Shown: positions 11,818 to 23,008 of the stretch, in pieces
Position numbering within the stretch: position 1 is the first letter of the stretch
Layout of the letters: each line of letters starts with the position of its first letter
From: Prorocentrum cordatum
Taxonomy: Eukaryota > Sar > Dinophyceae > Prorocentrales > Prorocentraceae
Length of the DNA stretch: 55,000 bases
NCBI GenBank assembly: GCA_963575745.1
Contig: CAUYUJ010003891.1
Coordinates: forward strand, 833,193-888,192
Direction: 5' to 3'
Made by a program: the position numbers and the translations under genes
The notes under the pieces: model-generated
Seen by the model: the letters and a program-made list of their open reading frames with translations, nothing else
The model's database searches: none
Told to the model about the DNA's origin: nothing

Positions 11818-11978
11818 GATTGCTACTACTACTACTACTACTACTACTACTGCTACTAACACTACCACTACAACTACTACTACTACTACTACTACTGCTA
11901 CTACGACTGCTACTACTACTACTATTACTACTACTACCACTACCACTACCACTACCACTACCACTACTACTGCTACTG

Positions 11979-12017
<39 letters not shown>

Positions 12018-12020
12018 GCC
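11318..12020. repeat. CTA/CTG/ATA trinucleotide array
   Basis: About 700 bp of TACTGC, TACTAC and GATACT triplets, giving poly-Thr, poly-Leu, poly-Ser and poly-Val frames. Simple sequence. Confidence 0.95.
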
Positions 12021-12023
12021 CAG

Positions 12024-12862
12024 CGGCGAAAACCCAATGTTAAATTGCAACTCTGGACGCAACAAGCGGCTATATCAATCACAAATATACGGGAGCGTAC
12101 ACAAACACATCCACCGAACGCGCTCGCGCACGCCAGCGGGCGACCATGGCCGCCCGCTCGCGGGCTCACGCGCGCGAGACGGATGGATGCAGCATGCGTT
12201 TTGTATACGAGCGCGCCAATGTCACTTCGGAAACCCAATGGCGAACCCCCAATGTAAAATTTCATCCCCTGGGCGCAATAAGCGGCTGTATCAATCATAA
12301 ATGCGCGGAAACGTAGACAAGCGCACCCACCGAGCTTGCTCGCGTACGCCAGCGGGTGACCACGGTCACCCGCTCGCGCGCCCACGCGCGCGCGATGGAC
12401 GCATGTGCTATATGTGTTGTATACAAGCACGGCAATGTTACTTCGGAAGTCCAACGGCGAAAACCCAATGTAAACTTTCATTCTCTGGATGCAGCAAGCG
12501 GCTATATCAACCGCAAATGCGTAGAACCGTAAATAATCACATCCACCGAGCGCGCTCGCGCACGCCAGCGGGTGACCACGGTCGCCCGCTCGCGGGCTCA
12601 CGCGCGCGCGATGGATACATGTCCTATTCGTTTTAAATATAAGCATAGCAATGTTACCTGGGAAACCGAGTGGCGAAAACCAAATGTAAAACTCCATTCT
12701 CTGGGCGCAGCAAGCGGCTATATCCATCGCAAATGTATGGAACCGTACATAATCACATCCACCCGTCGCGCTCGCGCACGCCAGCGGGCGGCCGCGGTCG
12801 CCCGCCCGCGCGCTCGCACCTGTGCGCTATCAGATATACCAACCACATATACACATATATAT

Positions 12863-12904
<42 letters not shown>

Positions 12905-14105
12905 AACCGCATGCGATCGCATCCACAGAACGCTCTCGCGCACGCCAGCGGGTGACCATGGTCACCCGCCCCAAGGCTCACGCGCGCGCGATTGGAGCAT
13001 ATTGCGTGCGTTGTGCGCACAGGCACGCCAATGTTATTTCGGAAACCGAACGGCGAAAACCCAATGTAAAATCTCATTCTCTGGACGCAACAAGCGGTTA
13101 TACCAACCGCAAATACATGAAAGCGTAGACAAACACATCCACGGGGCGCGCTCGCGCGCGCCAGCGGGCGACCACGGCCACCCGCTCGCGCGCTCACGCG
13201 CGCGCGATGGACGCATGTGCTATGTGTGTTTGCATGCGAGCATGACACTGTTATGTCGGAAACCCAATGGCGAACCCCCAATGTAACATTTCATTCTCTG
13301 GGCGCAACAAGCGGCTACATCAACCGCAAGCAAATGCATGGAACCGCATATAATCACATCCACCGAGCGCGCTCGCACGCTCCAGCGGGTGGCCGCGGCC
13401 ACCCGCTCGCGCGCCCGCGCGCGCGATGGATGCATGTGCGATGTGTTTTGTATGCAAGCGTGGCAATGCTACTTCGTAAACACAATGGCGAGAACCCACT
13501 GTAACATTTTATTCTCTCGGCTCAACCAGCGGATATATCAACCGCAAATATATGAAACCGCATGCAAATGCATATACGAGCGCGCTCGCGCACGCCAGCG
13601 GGTGACCATCGTCGCCCGCCCCAAGGCTCACGCGCGCGCGTTTGATGCGCGCAGCATGCGTCGTGCATATAAGCGCGCCTTTGTTACTTCGGAAACAGAA
13701 TGGCGAAAACCCAAATGTGACATTTCATTATCTGGACGCAGCGAGCGGCTATGCCAATCGCAAATATATGGAACCGTGTACAAACACATCCACCGGGCGC
13801 GCTCGCGCGCGCCAGCGGGAAACCGCGGTCACCCGCTCGCGCGCTCACGCGCGCGCGATGGATGGATGTAGCATGCGTTTTGCACACAGGCATGGCAAGG
13901 TGTCTTCGGACACCCAATGGCGAACACACAATGTAACATTTCATCCTCTGGGCGCAATAAGCGGCTGCATCAACCGCAAATATATGACACCGCATGTCAT
14001 CGCATACACCGAACGCGCTCGCGCGCGCCAGCGGGAGACCATGGTCGCCCGCTCGCGGCCCCACGCGCGCGCGATGGATGCATGTACTATTCGTTTTATA
14101 TACAT
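12024..14105. repeat. 216-bp satellite, about nine units
   Basis: The anchor GCGAAAACCCAATGTAA recurs at 12026, 12241, 12457, 12673, 13053, 13270, 13488, 13703 and 13920, so the period is 215-218 bp, with one 380-bp gap where a (TA)n tract joins two partial units. Each unit carries GCAACAAGCGGCTATATCAA, a CGCGCTCGCGCACGCCAGCG block, a palindrome centred on GGTGACCATGGTCACC (perfect near 12948-12969) and ACGCGCGCGCGATGG. Frames across it are artefacts. Confidence 0.95.
12846..12902. repeat. (TA)n microsatellite inside the 216-bp satellite
   Basis: CATATATA changing to pure TA. It marks a junction where one satellite unit is truncated and another begins mid-unit. Confidence 0.9.
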
Positions 14106-14799
14106 GCACGGAGGAGGAGGAGGAGGAGGAGGAGGAGGGGGGGGGAGAGGGGCAGGAGGGACGGGGATGAGGACGGGATGAGGATGGGGATGAGGAAGAG
14201 GAGGAAGAGGAGCAGGAAGAGGAGGAGGAGGAGGGAGGAGGGGGACGATGAGGAAATGAGAGGACTAGGACGGAGGAGGGAGGAGGAGGAGGAGAGGAGG
14301 GGGGGGGGGGAGGAGGAAGAGGACGATGAGGAGGAGAGAGGAGGAGGAGGAGGGGGGGAGGAGGAGGGGAGGAGGAGGAGGAAAAGAGGAGGGGGAGGAG
14401 GAGGAGGAAGGAGGAGGAGAGGAGGAGGAGAAGGAGGAAGAGGAGGAGGAGGAGGAGGGGGGGGGGAGGAGGAGGAGGGGGAGGAGGAAAAAAGAGGAGG
14501 AGGAGGAGGGAGGAGGAGGAGGAGGAGGGGAAGCAGGAGAACGGCACCAGCTTTTTGGCATTGACTGCGGAAAACGGTGTGTGGCCGCACTCGCGCTTTG
14601 GAATTGACTGCGGAAAACAATGTGTGGCGGCGCGCGTTTTGGCATTGACTGCTGAAAACGGCGCGCGGCGGCATCCGCGTTTTGGAGGAGGGGGAAGGAG
14701 GGGGAGGGGGGGGGGCGAGGATCAGCTGGAGGAGTAGGATGGGGAGGAATGAGGAGGAGGAGGAGGAGGAGGAGGAGGGAGGAGGAGGAGGAGGGGATG

Positions 14800-14833
<34 letters not shown>

Positions 14834-14898
14834 CGAGGAGGAGGAGGAGGAGGAGGAGGACGAGGACGAGGACGAGGAGGGGGAGCAGGAGCCAGACT
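14106..14898. repeat. GGA microsatellite with an embedded 41-43-bp minisatellite
   Basis: GGA/GAGGAG tracts at 14106-14540 and 14690-14898. Between them are three units starting near 14557, 14600 and 14641 with the box TTGGCATTGACTGCGGAAAA. Confidence 0.9.
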
Positions 14899-14934
14899 AA
14901 CACGGCGCCCTAACACGTCCATGGTCAGCGGCGC

Positions 14935-15555
14935 CCCCCCTCTCGGCGCCCCCAACGGTGACAGCGAACTGTGACCTCCAACAGCGGCCGCCAACATCGG
15001 CGAAACCCAATAACGGTCACTCCCAACGGTGACCCCCGACGGCGGCGCCCAAGGGTGACCTCGAACGGTGGTCCCCAACGGTGACTCCCAACAACGGTGG
15101 CCCCCAACGACGATAACCCCCAGCGGTGGCTCCCGACGGTGACCCCAAACGGCGCCCCCCAACGGCGACCTCCAACGACGCCCCCCAATTGTCCGCCAAC
15201 GGGGGCCCCCGACCACGAAGACCCCAACGACGGTGATTCCCAACGGAGACCCCAACGGTGACCCCCAAGAATGACACCCCTCGGTGGCCCCCGACAATGA
15301 CCGCCAATGGTGGCTCCCAACAACGGTGGCCCTCAACAGCGATGACCACAAACGGTGACCCTCAACGGTGATCCATAATGGTAACCCCTAACGGCGACCC
15401 CCAAACGGCGACCCCAACCCCCAAAGATTACCCCCAACGGAGACCCCCAACCACGACGACCCCCAACGACGGCAACCCCCAACGACGGTGACCCCGAACG
15501 ACGATGACCCACCAACGTGACCCCGAACGACGGTGACCCCGAACGACGATGGCCG
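14935..15555. repeat. Degenerate CCCAACGGTGA array
   Basis: About 40 irregular copies of 12-18-bp units (CCCCCAACGGTGACC, CCAACGACGGTGACC). All frames on both strands are low complexity. Confidence 0.9.
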
Positions 15556-15950
15556 CGACAGTAACAGCGAGTCTCGCGCCTCGGCCAGAAGGGACCACTG
15601 CGGTCACTCACCTGGCGTAGCCCCGACAGGTGGACAGAGTTACTCGGGCATGGATTTTCCGCCGGCGAATACAGATCAGCTCGACGGCGAGTGGGCCGAC
15701 GAAGAAGCAGCCCACATCATGGGATTATCAAGCACCTCGCAGGAAGCCTGGCACTCGCGCCTTGTTCGCCGCCCGCCGCCCGAGCCCCGCCTGCGCGCGC
15801 CGCGCTTAGCGAGTTTTAGCCCCCCCGCTAGCCGCGAGCTCCGCCTCCACGAATGCACGCGAGCACGCCGAGTTAGGCGCTTTACAGCACAATTGTCTCC
15901 GTCCATTCACCTTTGAGCTCTGAAGTGGTCGTATATAAATAAACTCCTTT
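15556..15950. other. No gene recognised
   Basis: A plus-strand frame (15533-15916) reads MDFPPANTDQLDGEWADEEA and onward. That piece has a more protein-like composition than the repeats, but I recognise no family. It might be an exon fragment. Confidence 0.25.
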
Positions 15951-16080
15951 TCCTCATCCTCTTCCTCCACGTCCTCTTTGTGCCTATTCTTCCTGCTTCT
16001 CCTCCTCCTCCTCCTCTTCCTCCTCCTCATCCCCCCCTTCTCCTCCTCCTCCTCCTCTTCCTCCTCCTCCTCCTCCTTCC
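15951..16080. repeat. CCT/CTT microsatellite
   Basis: Pyrimidine triplet tract with few interruptions. Confidence 0.95.
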
Positions 16081-16089
16081 GACGCTGAT

Positions 16090-16450
16090 CCGCTGGCACA
16101 AGGCTGACGCTGCTGCGCTGGCACAAGGCTGGCGGCGCTGCGCTGTCACGGTGGCTCAAGCTGCTGCGCTGGCACGGTCGCTGACGCTGCTGCCCGAGCA
16201 TGATAACTGCGTTGCTGCGCTGGCACTGTGGTTGACGCTGCTGCGCTGGCACGGTGGCTCACGTTGCTGCGCTGGCGCTGCTGCGCTGGCACAAGGCTGG
16301 CGGCGTTGCGCTTGCACGGTGGCTGCGCTGCTGCGCTGTCGCAGGGCTGGCGCTGCTGCGCGGGCATGGTGACTCAAGCTGTTGCGCTGGCGCGGTGGCT
16401 GACACTGCTGCGCTGGCGCAAGGCTGGCGCTGTTGCGCTGGCAGCCCGGA
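16090..16450. repeat. 25-26-bp minisatellite
   Basis: About 14 units of the GCTGGCACAAGGCTGACGCT-GCTGC type. Variation between CACAAGG and CACGGTGG defines two interspersed subtypes. Confidence 0.9.
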
Positions 16451-16479
16451 GTCCTCTCGCCCGGACTCCTCTGGCGCAC

Positions 16480-17165
16480 CCCTCGTTTCCAAAGGGTTTC
16501 CAGACGGTTCCAATAAGTTCCCAAAGGGTTCCCAACATATTTCCAATGGTTTCCCAAAGGCTTCCAGAGGGCACCCCGGAGTTTTCCAAAGGGTAGCCAG
16601 AGGGCTTCCAGAGGGCATCCAAAGGGATTCCAAATAATTTCCAAAGGTTCCCCCAAGGGTTTCCATAGGGTTTGCAAAGGGTGCCCACAGGATTTACAAC
16701 GGGTTTCTAATAGGTTTGCAAAGAGGTTCCCCGAGGGTTCCCAGCGGCTTTCGAAAAGGACGCCCATAAGGTTGCCATGTGATTTCCAGAGGGTATCCAA
16801 AGGGTTTCCAACACGTTTCCGAAAGGTTTCCAAAGGATTTCCAGAATTCCCAAACGATCCCCAGAAAGGGTTTCGAAGAGGTTCACAAAGAGGTTTCCAC
16901 AGAGTGTCCAGTTTCGAATCGATTTCCAGAGGGTTGCCAAAGGGGCTTCGAGAGGGTTCCTAATGGGCCCCCAAAGGAGGTTTCCAAAAGGTCTCCAAAG
17001 GATTTCCAAAGGGTCCCCAAGGGGGGTCCAGAAGGTGTCCAGAGGGTTCCCTGAGGATTCTCCATACATAAGTTTCCAGAGGGTTCTCCAAAGGTGCCCA
17101 AAGGGTTCCCAAAGGGCTCTCCATAGGTTTCCAGAAGGTTCCCAAGAGGTTCTTCGGAGGTCGAT
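16480..17165. repeat. Degenerate TTTCCAAAGGG array
   Basis: About 50 units of 11-15 bp (GGTTTCCAAAGG, AGGGTTCCC). No coding signal apart from low-complexity frames. Confidence 0.9.
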
Positions 17166-17189
17166 GAGTTCCCAAGAGGGTTCCAGAGG

Positions 17190-17585
17190 TCCGAGAGGCT
17201 ATTCAGGGGCTCCCCAGAGGCTCTCCAGAAGCTCTTCAGAGGCTGTTCAAGAGGCCCTTCAGAGGCTCTTCAGAGGCTCTGCAAAGGCTCCGTGGAGGCT
17301 CATCAGAAGCTCTGCGGAGGCTCTTCAACAGGCTCTTCAGGGACTCTCCAGGAGCTCGGGAGATGATCTTCAGAGGCTCTTCGGAAGCTCTTCAGAGGCT
17401 GCGCGCAGGCTCCACGGGGGCTCTGCAGAAGCTCTTCAGAGGCTCTGCGGAGGCTCTTCAGAGGCTGTTCAGAAGTGTTCAGAGGATCTTCAGAGGCTCT
17501 TCGGAGGCTCTGCAAAGGCTCTTCAGAGGCTCTGCAGCTCGGGAGAGGCTCTTCAGAAGCTCTTCAGAGGCTCTGCAACAAGGAA
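17190..17585. repeat. 15-bp array GCTCTTCAGAGG / GCTCTGCAGAGG
   Basis: About 25 units of 15 bp (some 18). Being multiples of 3, they give a repetitive LFRGSAEALQR frame, which is not considered a gene. Confidence 0.9.
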
Positions 17586-17639
17586 ACCAATGTACAGGAC
17601 GGCTGGGCACCCTCTGCGCGCCCCGCGACCTCTCCCCGA

Positions 17640-18030
17640 ATGCGACGATGAATGAACTTGCAGGTCTGCGCAAGTACAGGGCGCAAGGGTACCCTGCTGC
17701 GAGGGGGCGACCTCGAATCAACGCGTCGTTGGTTCACAGGCGGCGCGCCCGAACTCAGAGGACATCGCAGATAGACCCCTCGCCGCGGCGCCAGCGGCGC
17801 GGCGCTGGAACCATAATCATACCTTGAAGCCACATGAGCCCCGAAATCCGAGAGGACGCCAGGGTAATTACCCTGGACAGGGGCGGCGACCTCCCGCCGG
17901 CGCGACGCGCTCAGACCGCCGCGGGCCAAGCCACCGACACCCGCGGAAACCGCAGGACGCAAGGGTACCCTGCCCTTCGGCCGCAGAGGACACGACGCGC
18001 GATGCACAGGACACAAGAGCACCCTTGATT
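17640..18030. repeat. GGACGCAAGGGTACCCTG repeats at the 3' edge of the RNase H insertion
   Basis: AGGACGC-AGGGTA-CCCTG recurs near 17680, 17853 and 17960. A related unit (AGGACGCCAAGGGTATCC) lies near 10757, inside the 5' edge of the interrupting sequence. The two edges of the 7.4-kb interruption are therefore related in sequence. Confidence 0.6.
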
Positions 18031-18035
18031 TCGCA

Positions 18036-19179
18036 GGGCCGACCTACTATTGGAACCCGACTGCATGTGCTCAACGCTGCTGGTTTCGCTGTAGCTTGTG
18101 TCAGAGAAGGTGAAGTGTTTGCCCATTTCAGTGGCCGGGTCGGCCAGATGTTTGCACAAACGTCGGGGGCCGCGGAGCATTTGTCTGCAGTCGCGGCCAG
18201 CCTTATGTCTAGCAGTGTTGAAGTAATTTATTCTGACTACAAAGGAGTACTAGTGCTGCATCAAGGCACCGAGCGCCCCCGTGGCAATCTGTGGGCTGGG
18301 TTTAAAGTCTTGGCTGGCCGAAGGCTATTTCCCTTAGGGTCGAGGCTGCAAAAGGTCAAAGCCCATCAAGATACACAAGCCCTACCCGTAGGCAACGAGG
18401 CCCGTCGAATGACAGAAAGTAATGACGCTGCGGGTCGCTTAGCGAAGGCCGCAGCACACGAGGGCGCTCAGCCCAGCGGAGATGAGAAGTGCCATTTTGC
18501 CGATGATAGGAAGTTTGTTACGAAATATCTCAAGTACGTTGCTCAGGCTCTGGGAGAGTGGCCCGCGATTGCCCCCAGAAAAAACAAAGCTTTGGCCGCC
18601 CCAGAGAAGAGCCTCTCCCCCCCCACGGGTGCTGCCTCTGCCCTGACGTCGTGGACGCCGCCGTCGTTGGTCGCGCCTCCTCCGCCCCCTCCTCCGCCTG
18701 TGCCTCATGAGGCCCCGCGCGAGCCCAGAGTACCTAGGAGGAGTCATGCGTGGGCTTTAACTGCGCAGTATCATCGGCGCATTCTGTGCAGGGCGCAGAC
18801 GAAGTCAACCAAACAGAGAGCAGTGCTGGCGGCCAAGGAATGCCCAGGCCACTGCAAGCAGCTGTCAGACCTCGTGCATGATAATAAAGGCCATGCTTTA
18901 TTTTATTATGAGCACCTTGATCATCCCACGAGTATTCTGGTTTGCCATAAGTGTGGATCCGACTCGGAAAGGTTGGGTCGAGGGCTCACTGGAGACTGTG
19001 GCACTCGAGTGAGCCACCAAGGAGCGGCTACTCAACTCGCTCGTGTCCAAGAGGGTCGTGATCCCAAGGTTTCTAAGTCTTCCCCGATCATTTTTAAGAC
19101 CCCCGCAATCCCCCTGGCCAGATTGGTGCGCGAAGAGCAGGCCAAGGTCAGTGAAGAGGAGGCACCGAGCCCTCCATAG
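18036..19179 (+). pseudogene. RNase H remainder and C-terminal Cys domain of the LINE
   Basis: Continues the domain begun near 10550. Visible parts: LHVLNAAGFAVACV, SGAAEHLSA with the conserved Glu, IYSDYKGV with Asp, KVKAHQD, and SNDAAGRLAK with the last Asp. The four acidic residues of an RNase H site therefore exist but are split between two places. A long linker with a Pro run follows, then a Cys motif (CHKCGSDSERLG..GDCG), which I know as common at the C-terminus of dinoflagellate RT proteins. The frame is open for 1.14 kb to its stop at 19177-19179. The upstream Met at 17824 lies in repeats and is not the start. Confidence 0.75.
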
Positions 19180-19418
19180 TCAGCCGTGCTCTCTCACGGC
19201 GGACATCGAACACCCCATCAGCCATGTGCGTGTCCTTCTCCTCCTCCTCCTCCTCCTCCTCCTAGCTTGCGCGCTGTCCGCCTCGCTTGGGCTGTCGATG
19301 CCCATGGAGTGGGTGGGGGCCGACGCGGGCCAGGGAGATGCGCCTGGAGCGTGGCGCATCCCTGCTGCCGACACGCTGCACTGTGACGCGGTTGCCTGGG
19401 CAGCCGCAGCATTCGCAG

Positions 19419-20717
19419 ATGGCGTCGCTGCGGGCGTCGCTCCGTGGCGACGACGCGGAACCCGAGGACCAGGGCGGGATGCTCGACACCTTCGACGCAG
19501 TGGCGAACGCCGACGGCACCGCGATGGCCGACGATGCGAAGGTGAGCTTCAACGACTTCCCGCTGGTCGACGGGGGCCAGCAGAGCAGGAAGAGCAACCA
19601 GGGCAGTGCCCAGAACGCTTACGAGGCGGAGGTGTACTCGGGCGACGTGCTTCAGATCCTGGCGCGGTGGGGGGCCGCACAAACCCCCAGCAACGCGGGG
19701 CCCATGGGCCAGGGCAGGATGCTCAACACTTTCGGAAAGGAGCAGAGCGCCGACGGCAACCTGGAGGCCGACGGGGCGCAGGTGAGCATCGACAACAGCC
19801 CGCTGGTCGACGAGGGCCAGCAGAGTTTCAAGGGCTACCAGGGCAGTACCCCCCCCCCACCTACCTGACGGAGGTGAACAAGAGCGACGTGCTGCAAGAC
19901 CTTGCGCGGTGGGGGGCCGCACAAACAACCACCAAAAACGCGGGGCCCGTGGGCCTGGGCAGGACGCTCGACACCTTCGGCACGGAGCCGAGCGCCGGCG
20001 GCAACCTGGAGGCCGACGGGGCGCAGGTGAGCATCGACAACAGCCCGCCCGCTGTACGACGGGGGCCAGCAGAGTTTCAAAGGCTACCAGGGCAGTGCCC
20101 GCTGCACCCACCTGACGGAGGTGAGCAAGGGCGACGTGCTGCAGGACCTGGCGCGGTGGGGGGGCGCACAAACAACCCCCAGAGACACCGAGGTGGTCTT
20201 GGGCGGCAAGGCGACCAACATCGATGCGTACGAGGCGACCGCAGGCGAGCCGTGCACAGGCTGGCAATGGTGGCGTGCGCGACATGAGATAGCGGACGAG
20301 TGGATTTTCGAGATCGCCCTGGCGGCGGGCTGGGCCAGGCAGGACAGCTTTGGTCCGCGCGCCCAGCCGCTCAACCGCGCGCTGGCCATGACACGGGCCA
20401 GCGCGCACGAGCACCCCCTGCTCCACGGCTGGGTCGACTACAGGACCAACCGCGCTGGCATGGGGCTGCAGACATGGGGGCACTCGGCGCCCATGTGGGG
20501 CGAAGGTTTCTTCGTGAACGACATGTGCCCGTTTGGGCACAGGCATTTCGCCGACGACTCACTCGTCGTCGATGGCGCCCTTCAGAAGGAGGCGCAGCTC
20601 GAGCGGACCAGAGCGACCCGGCGTTCGATCGCGAGGCGGCGCGCCGGGCCGCAGCCGAGGGAGTGCGCAGAGCAGGCCGAGGAGGAGGCCACGAAGTTCA
20701 GCGCGCAGGGCCGCTGA
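19419..20717 (+). pseudogene. Unknown protein with about 80-residue tandem repeats, two frame changes
   Basis: From an ATG at 19419 the frame carries a repeat of 240-249 bp. Units are marked by DVLQxLARWGAAQ (codons at 19643, 19883, 20132), a Met/Leu-rich GRMLNTFGKE step and EADGAQVSIDNSP. At a C10 run (19850-19859) the homologous reading moves to another frame, and near 20045 it moves back, so the last 190 codons (from about 20130) are in the original frame and end at 20717. That tail is not repeated and is Trp-rich (CTGWQWWRARHE, GMGLQTWGHSAPMWGEGF). The first unit (NADG..DDAKVSFNDF) faintly resembles an EF-hand loop, but I do not call it one. Two compensating shifts at C-rich sites suggest decay or assembly error in a real gene. 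I do not recognise the family. Confidence 0.5.
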
Positions 20718-20809
20718 TCGGGCGCACGGTGGCGCCCCCCCCTTCTCTCCTGCCGGCGCTTCCCTCCTGCAGCTGGCGCGTTCGGCATCTAACGGAAGAG
20801 CGCGAAACA

Positions 20810-21160
20810 ATTCCTCCTCCTCCTCCTCCTCCGCCTCCGCCTCCGCCTCCGCCCCCGCCCCCGCCTCCGCCTCCGCCTCCGCCTCCGCCTCCGCCCCCGC
20901 CTCCGCCTCCGCCTCCGCCTCCGCCTCCGCCTCCGCCGCCCCCCCCTCCTCCCCCCCCATCATCGCCCCATTCCTCGTCCTCCTCCGCGCCCTCCTCGTC
21001 CTCCTCCTCGCCCTCGTCCCCATCGTCCTCGCCCTCGTCCTCGCCCCTCCTCCTCCTCCTCCTCCTCCTCCTCCCCTCCTCCTCCTCCTCCTCCTCCTCC
21101 TCCTCCTCCTCCTCCTCCTCCTCCTCTTTCTTCTCCTCATCCTCCTCCCCCCTCTCCTCT
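20810..21160. repeat. CCT/CCG microsatellite
   Basis: CTCCTC, CCTCCG and CCCCCG triplets over about 350 bp. It produces a poly-Pro frame fused to upstream sequence, and poly-Gly/Glu frames on the other strand. Confidence 0.95.
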
Positions 21161-21179
21161 TGTGAGCACTGCCAGCTGC

Positions 21180-21658
21180 GCGGATGGCGGCCGCAGGGCT
21201 GACCTTCCAGGGCCCCCAGGATGAGCCTGGGCAGGCTCTGGGGCCCACGCAAGGTCCGCGCAAGGCACGCGCAAGAGGTCGCACAAGTGTTTCCACGAGC
21301 CCGCGGATTTTCAGCCCAGGGGCCGGCGCCAGAACCTCTCGCGCGGCCTCTCGCGCGCAGCTTGCGCGGGCCCCAAGGCCTGTCGAGGCCCATCCCCGCG
21401 CCCCCCGAGATCGAAAGAGACCTGGGAGCCAGCGCCTCTATCCTCTCTCCTGGGCGCCTGCGACCGACCACCCCCCGCGCTGCCGTCGGGAATAGGGGGG
21501 GGGGGGGGGGGGGGGGGGGTCGAACGCGAGGCCTGCGAACCCGCGCCTCTATCCTCTCCCCTGGGCGTCTGGTACCCAGCGGCGGCGCCCCTGGGGGCGA
21601 AAGAGAGGGGGGGGGAGTTTTTTTGCTTGAGCCTAAGAGTCAAAGCAGTTGCTTGGGC
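21180..21658. other. GC-rich spacer with a small tandem duplication and a poly-G run
   Basis: GCGCCTCTATCCTCTCTCCTGGGCG (given here in two parts: GCGCCTCTATCC, TCTCTCCTGGGCG) occurs near 21429 and 21543, on either side of a run of 25 G (21495-21519). No gene is recognised. Confidence 0.5.
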
Positions 21659-22537
21659 CTACTGGCACACACTGGGCTCGGGGACGACAAGATGTCGACT
21701 CGAACGATGCCCCTGGCCTCGAGCGCCTGGCTCGGCCGCGCCGCGGCTGGGCGCAGCGCTGCTGGGCGACGAGGCCGGCCACGCAGGCGCCGCGGAGGAA
21801 GACGCTCTGAAAGACGGCGCCGCGGAGAACATCACGCCCCCCTTGCTGGTTAGCGAATGCGCGGGCCCCGCGCGAGGGCCGCGCAGGTTGCCTAACGCTG
21901 CGCGGCGCTGTTCTGGCGCCGTCGTCGTTCGCTTGCGGAGCTGTTCCTCCATCTGCGCCCTATCTTGCATTGCGCGGGCGGCGTGTTTTCGCAAGCGGGC
22001 TGGATGACAAGTGCATTCGGGTTTGTGTAGACCTTCCGCCGTGGTTTTGGCGCATTTGCAAGCCTTCTTCAGCATCTCTTGCTGCTTCTTCGACAGCGGC
22101 TTCTCTGACGTGCCGAACTCGCGCTGCAGCCATTCGACTCCTGCCATCCAGGGCAGTTCGTCCCGGCGCTTCGCTGCTGCGCGTTCCTTCTCGTCGGCCA
22201 CGGCCACGGCCACGGCCACAGCCACGGCCACGGCCACGGCCACGGCCAAGGCCACGGCCACGGCCACGGCCACGGCCACGGCCACGGCCACGGCCAAGGC
22301 CACGGCCACGGCCAAGGCCACGACCACGGCCACGGCAGCGGCCACGGCCTCTGTGCGCAGCTTCTTGGCCATCCCCTCGACGGGCGCCGTGTCGGCCCCC
22401 CGCTCGGTTGCGGCTTCGCGACACAACATAAACATTCGGCGGTCGGCCGCCGATGTCCTGGGTCTGCGCTGGGCCCTCCTCCCGGGCAGAGCCCGGCGCC
22501 GACCTGAGAAATCCGCCGAGAACCGAAGAACGATCAC
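21659..22537 (-). CDS. Hypothetical protein with Ala-Val repeat and Cys pairs
   Basis: A 292-codon frame. Residues about 67-113 are (Ala-Val)n encoded by a (GGCCAC)n tract. After it comes the most gene-like part: [36 protein letters not shown] and [20 protein letters not shown]. Two Cys-x-Cys pairs about 18 residues apart could bind metal (inference). The C-terminal third is Ala/Ser/Pro-rich and may be non-coding. No family is recognised; possibly one exon of a larger gene. Confidence 0.3.
   Translation of the reverse strand: MIVLRFSADFSGRRRALPGRRAQRRPRTSAADRRMFMLCREAATERGADTAPVEGMAKKLRTEAVAAAVAVVVALAVAVALAVAVAVAVAVAVAVALAVAVAVAVAVAVAVAVADEKERAAAKRRDELPWMAGVEWLQREFGTSEKPLSKKQQEMLKKACKCAKTTAEGLHKPECTCHPARLRKHAARAMQDRAQMEEQLRKRTTTAPEQRRAALGNLRGPRAGPAHSLTSKGGVMFSAAPSFRASSSAAPAWPASSPSSAAPSRGAAEPGARGQGHRSSRHLVVPEPSVCQ
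22195..22352. repeat. (GGCCAC)n hexanucleotide repeat
   Basis: About 25 units, a few reading GGCCAA. Plus-strand frames give Thr-Ala or Arg-Pro; the minus strand gives Val-Ala. Confidence 0.95.
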
Positions 22538-22554
22538 ACTTACGTTGCTGCTTG

Positions 22555-22745
22555 TTCCCAGGGGAATGGCAAAAATACGCGAAGCAGCCCTGGGCTCTCG
22601 AGGATCTGCGGCGCGAAACTGCTGAGGCCCTCGGCGTCCAAGAACGCCTTCAACAGATCGGCCATGGCGGAATTCTCAAAAATACTGACGGGCCCAAAAG
22701 ACAGCCGGAGCAGAGCTCGGGAACTCGAGCCATACCAGCATGCGG
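22555..22745 (+). CDS. Possible short exon
   Basis: After a pyrimidine-rich CTGCTTGTTCCCAG the frame reads FPGEWQKYAKQPWALEDL and then RRETAEALGVQERLQQIG. That composition is protein-like, and the upstream CAG could be a 3' splice site. It runs into a CCT microsatellite. No family is recognised. Confidence 0.2.
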
Positions 22746-23008
22746 CGATGCCCTGTTCCTGCTCGCCCTCCTCGTCCTGCTCCTCTCCTCCTTCTCCTGG
22801 TCCTCCTCCTCCTCTTTCTCCTCCTCCTCCTCCGCGCCCTCCTCTTCCTCCTTGTCCTCCGCGCCATCCTCCTCCTCCTCCTCCTCCTCCTCCTCCTCCT
22901 CTTCCTCCTCTGCTTCCTCCTCCTCCTCCTCCCCCTTCCTTTCGTCTATATTGTCCTCTTCCTCCCCGCCTCCTTCCTCCTCCTCCCCCCTCCTCCTCCT
23001 CCTGCTTT
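22745..23008. repeat. CCT microsatellite
   Basis: CTCCTC tract with TTC and CGC interruptions. Confidence 0.95.

Noticed and set aside
11346-12257. Long poly-Leu, poly-Thr and poly-Ser frames
   Set aside because: They are CTA/CTG simple sequence read in different frames. Similar frames in all CCT and GGA tracts were also dropped.
12718-13281. ORFs of 150-190 codons in the 216-bp satellite
   Set aside because: The unit is 72 codons long, so frames persist automatically; no conservation by codon position is apparent.
19440-19570. EF-hand in the first repeat of the unknown protein
   Set aside because: The Asp and Gly spacing does not fit the loop, and the later units lose the resemblance.
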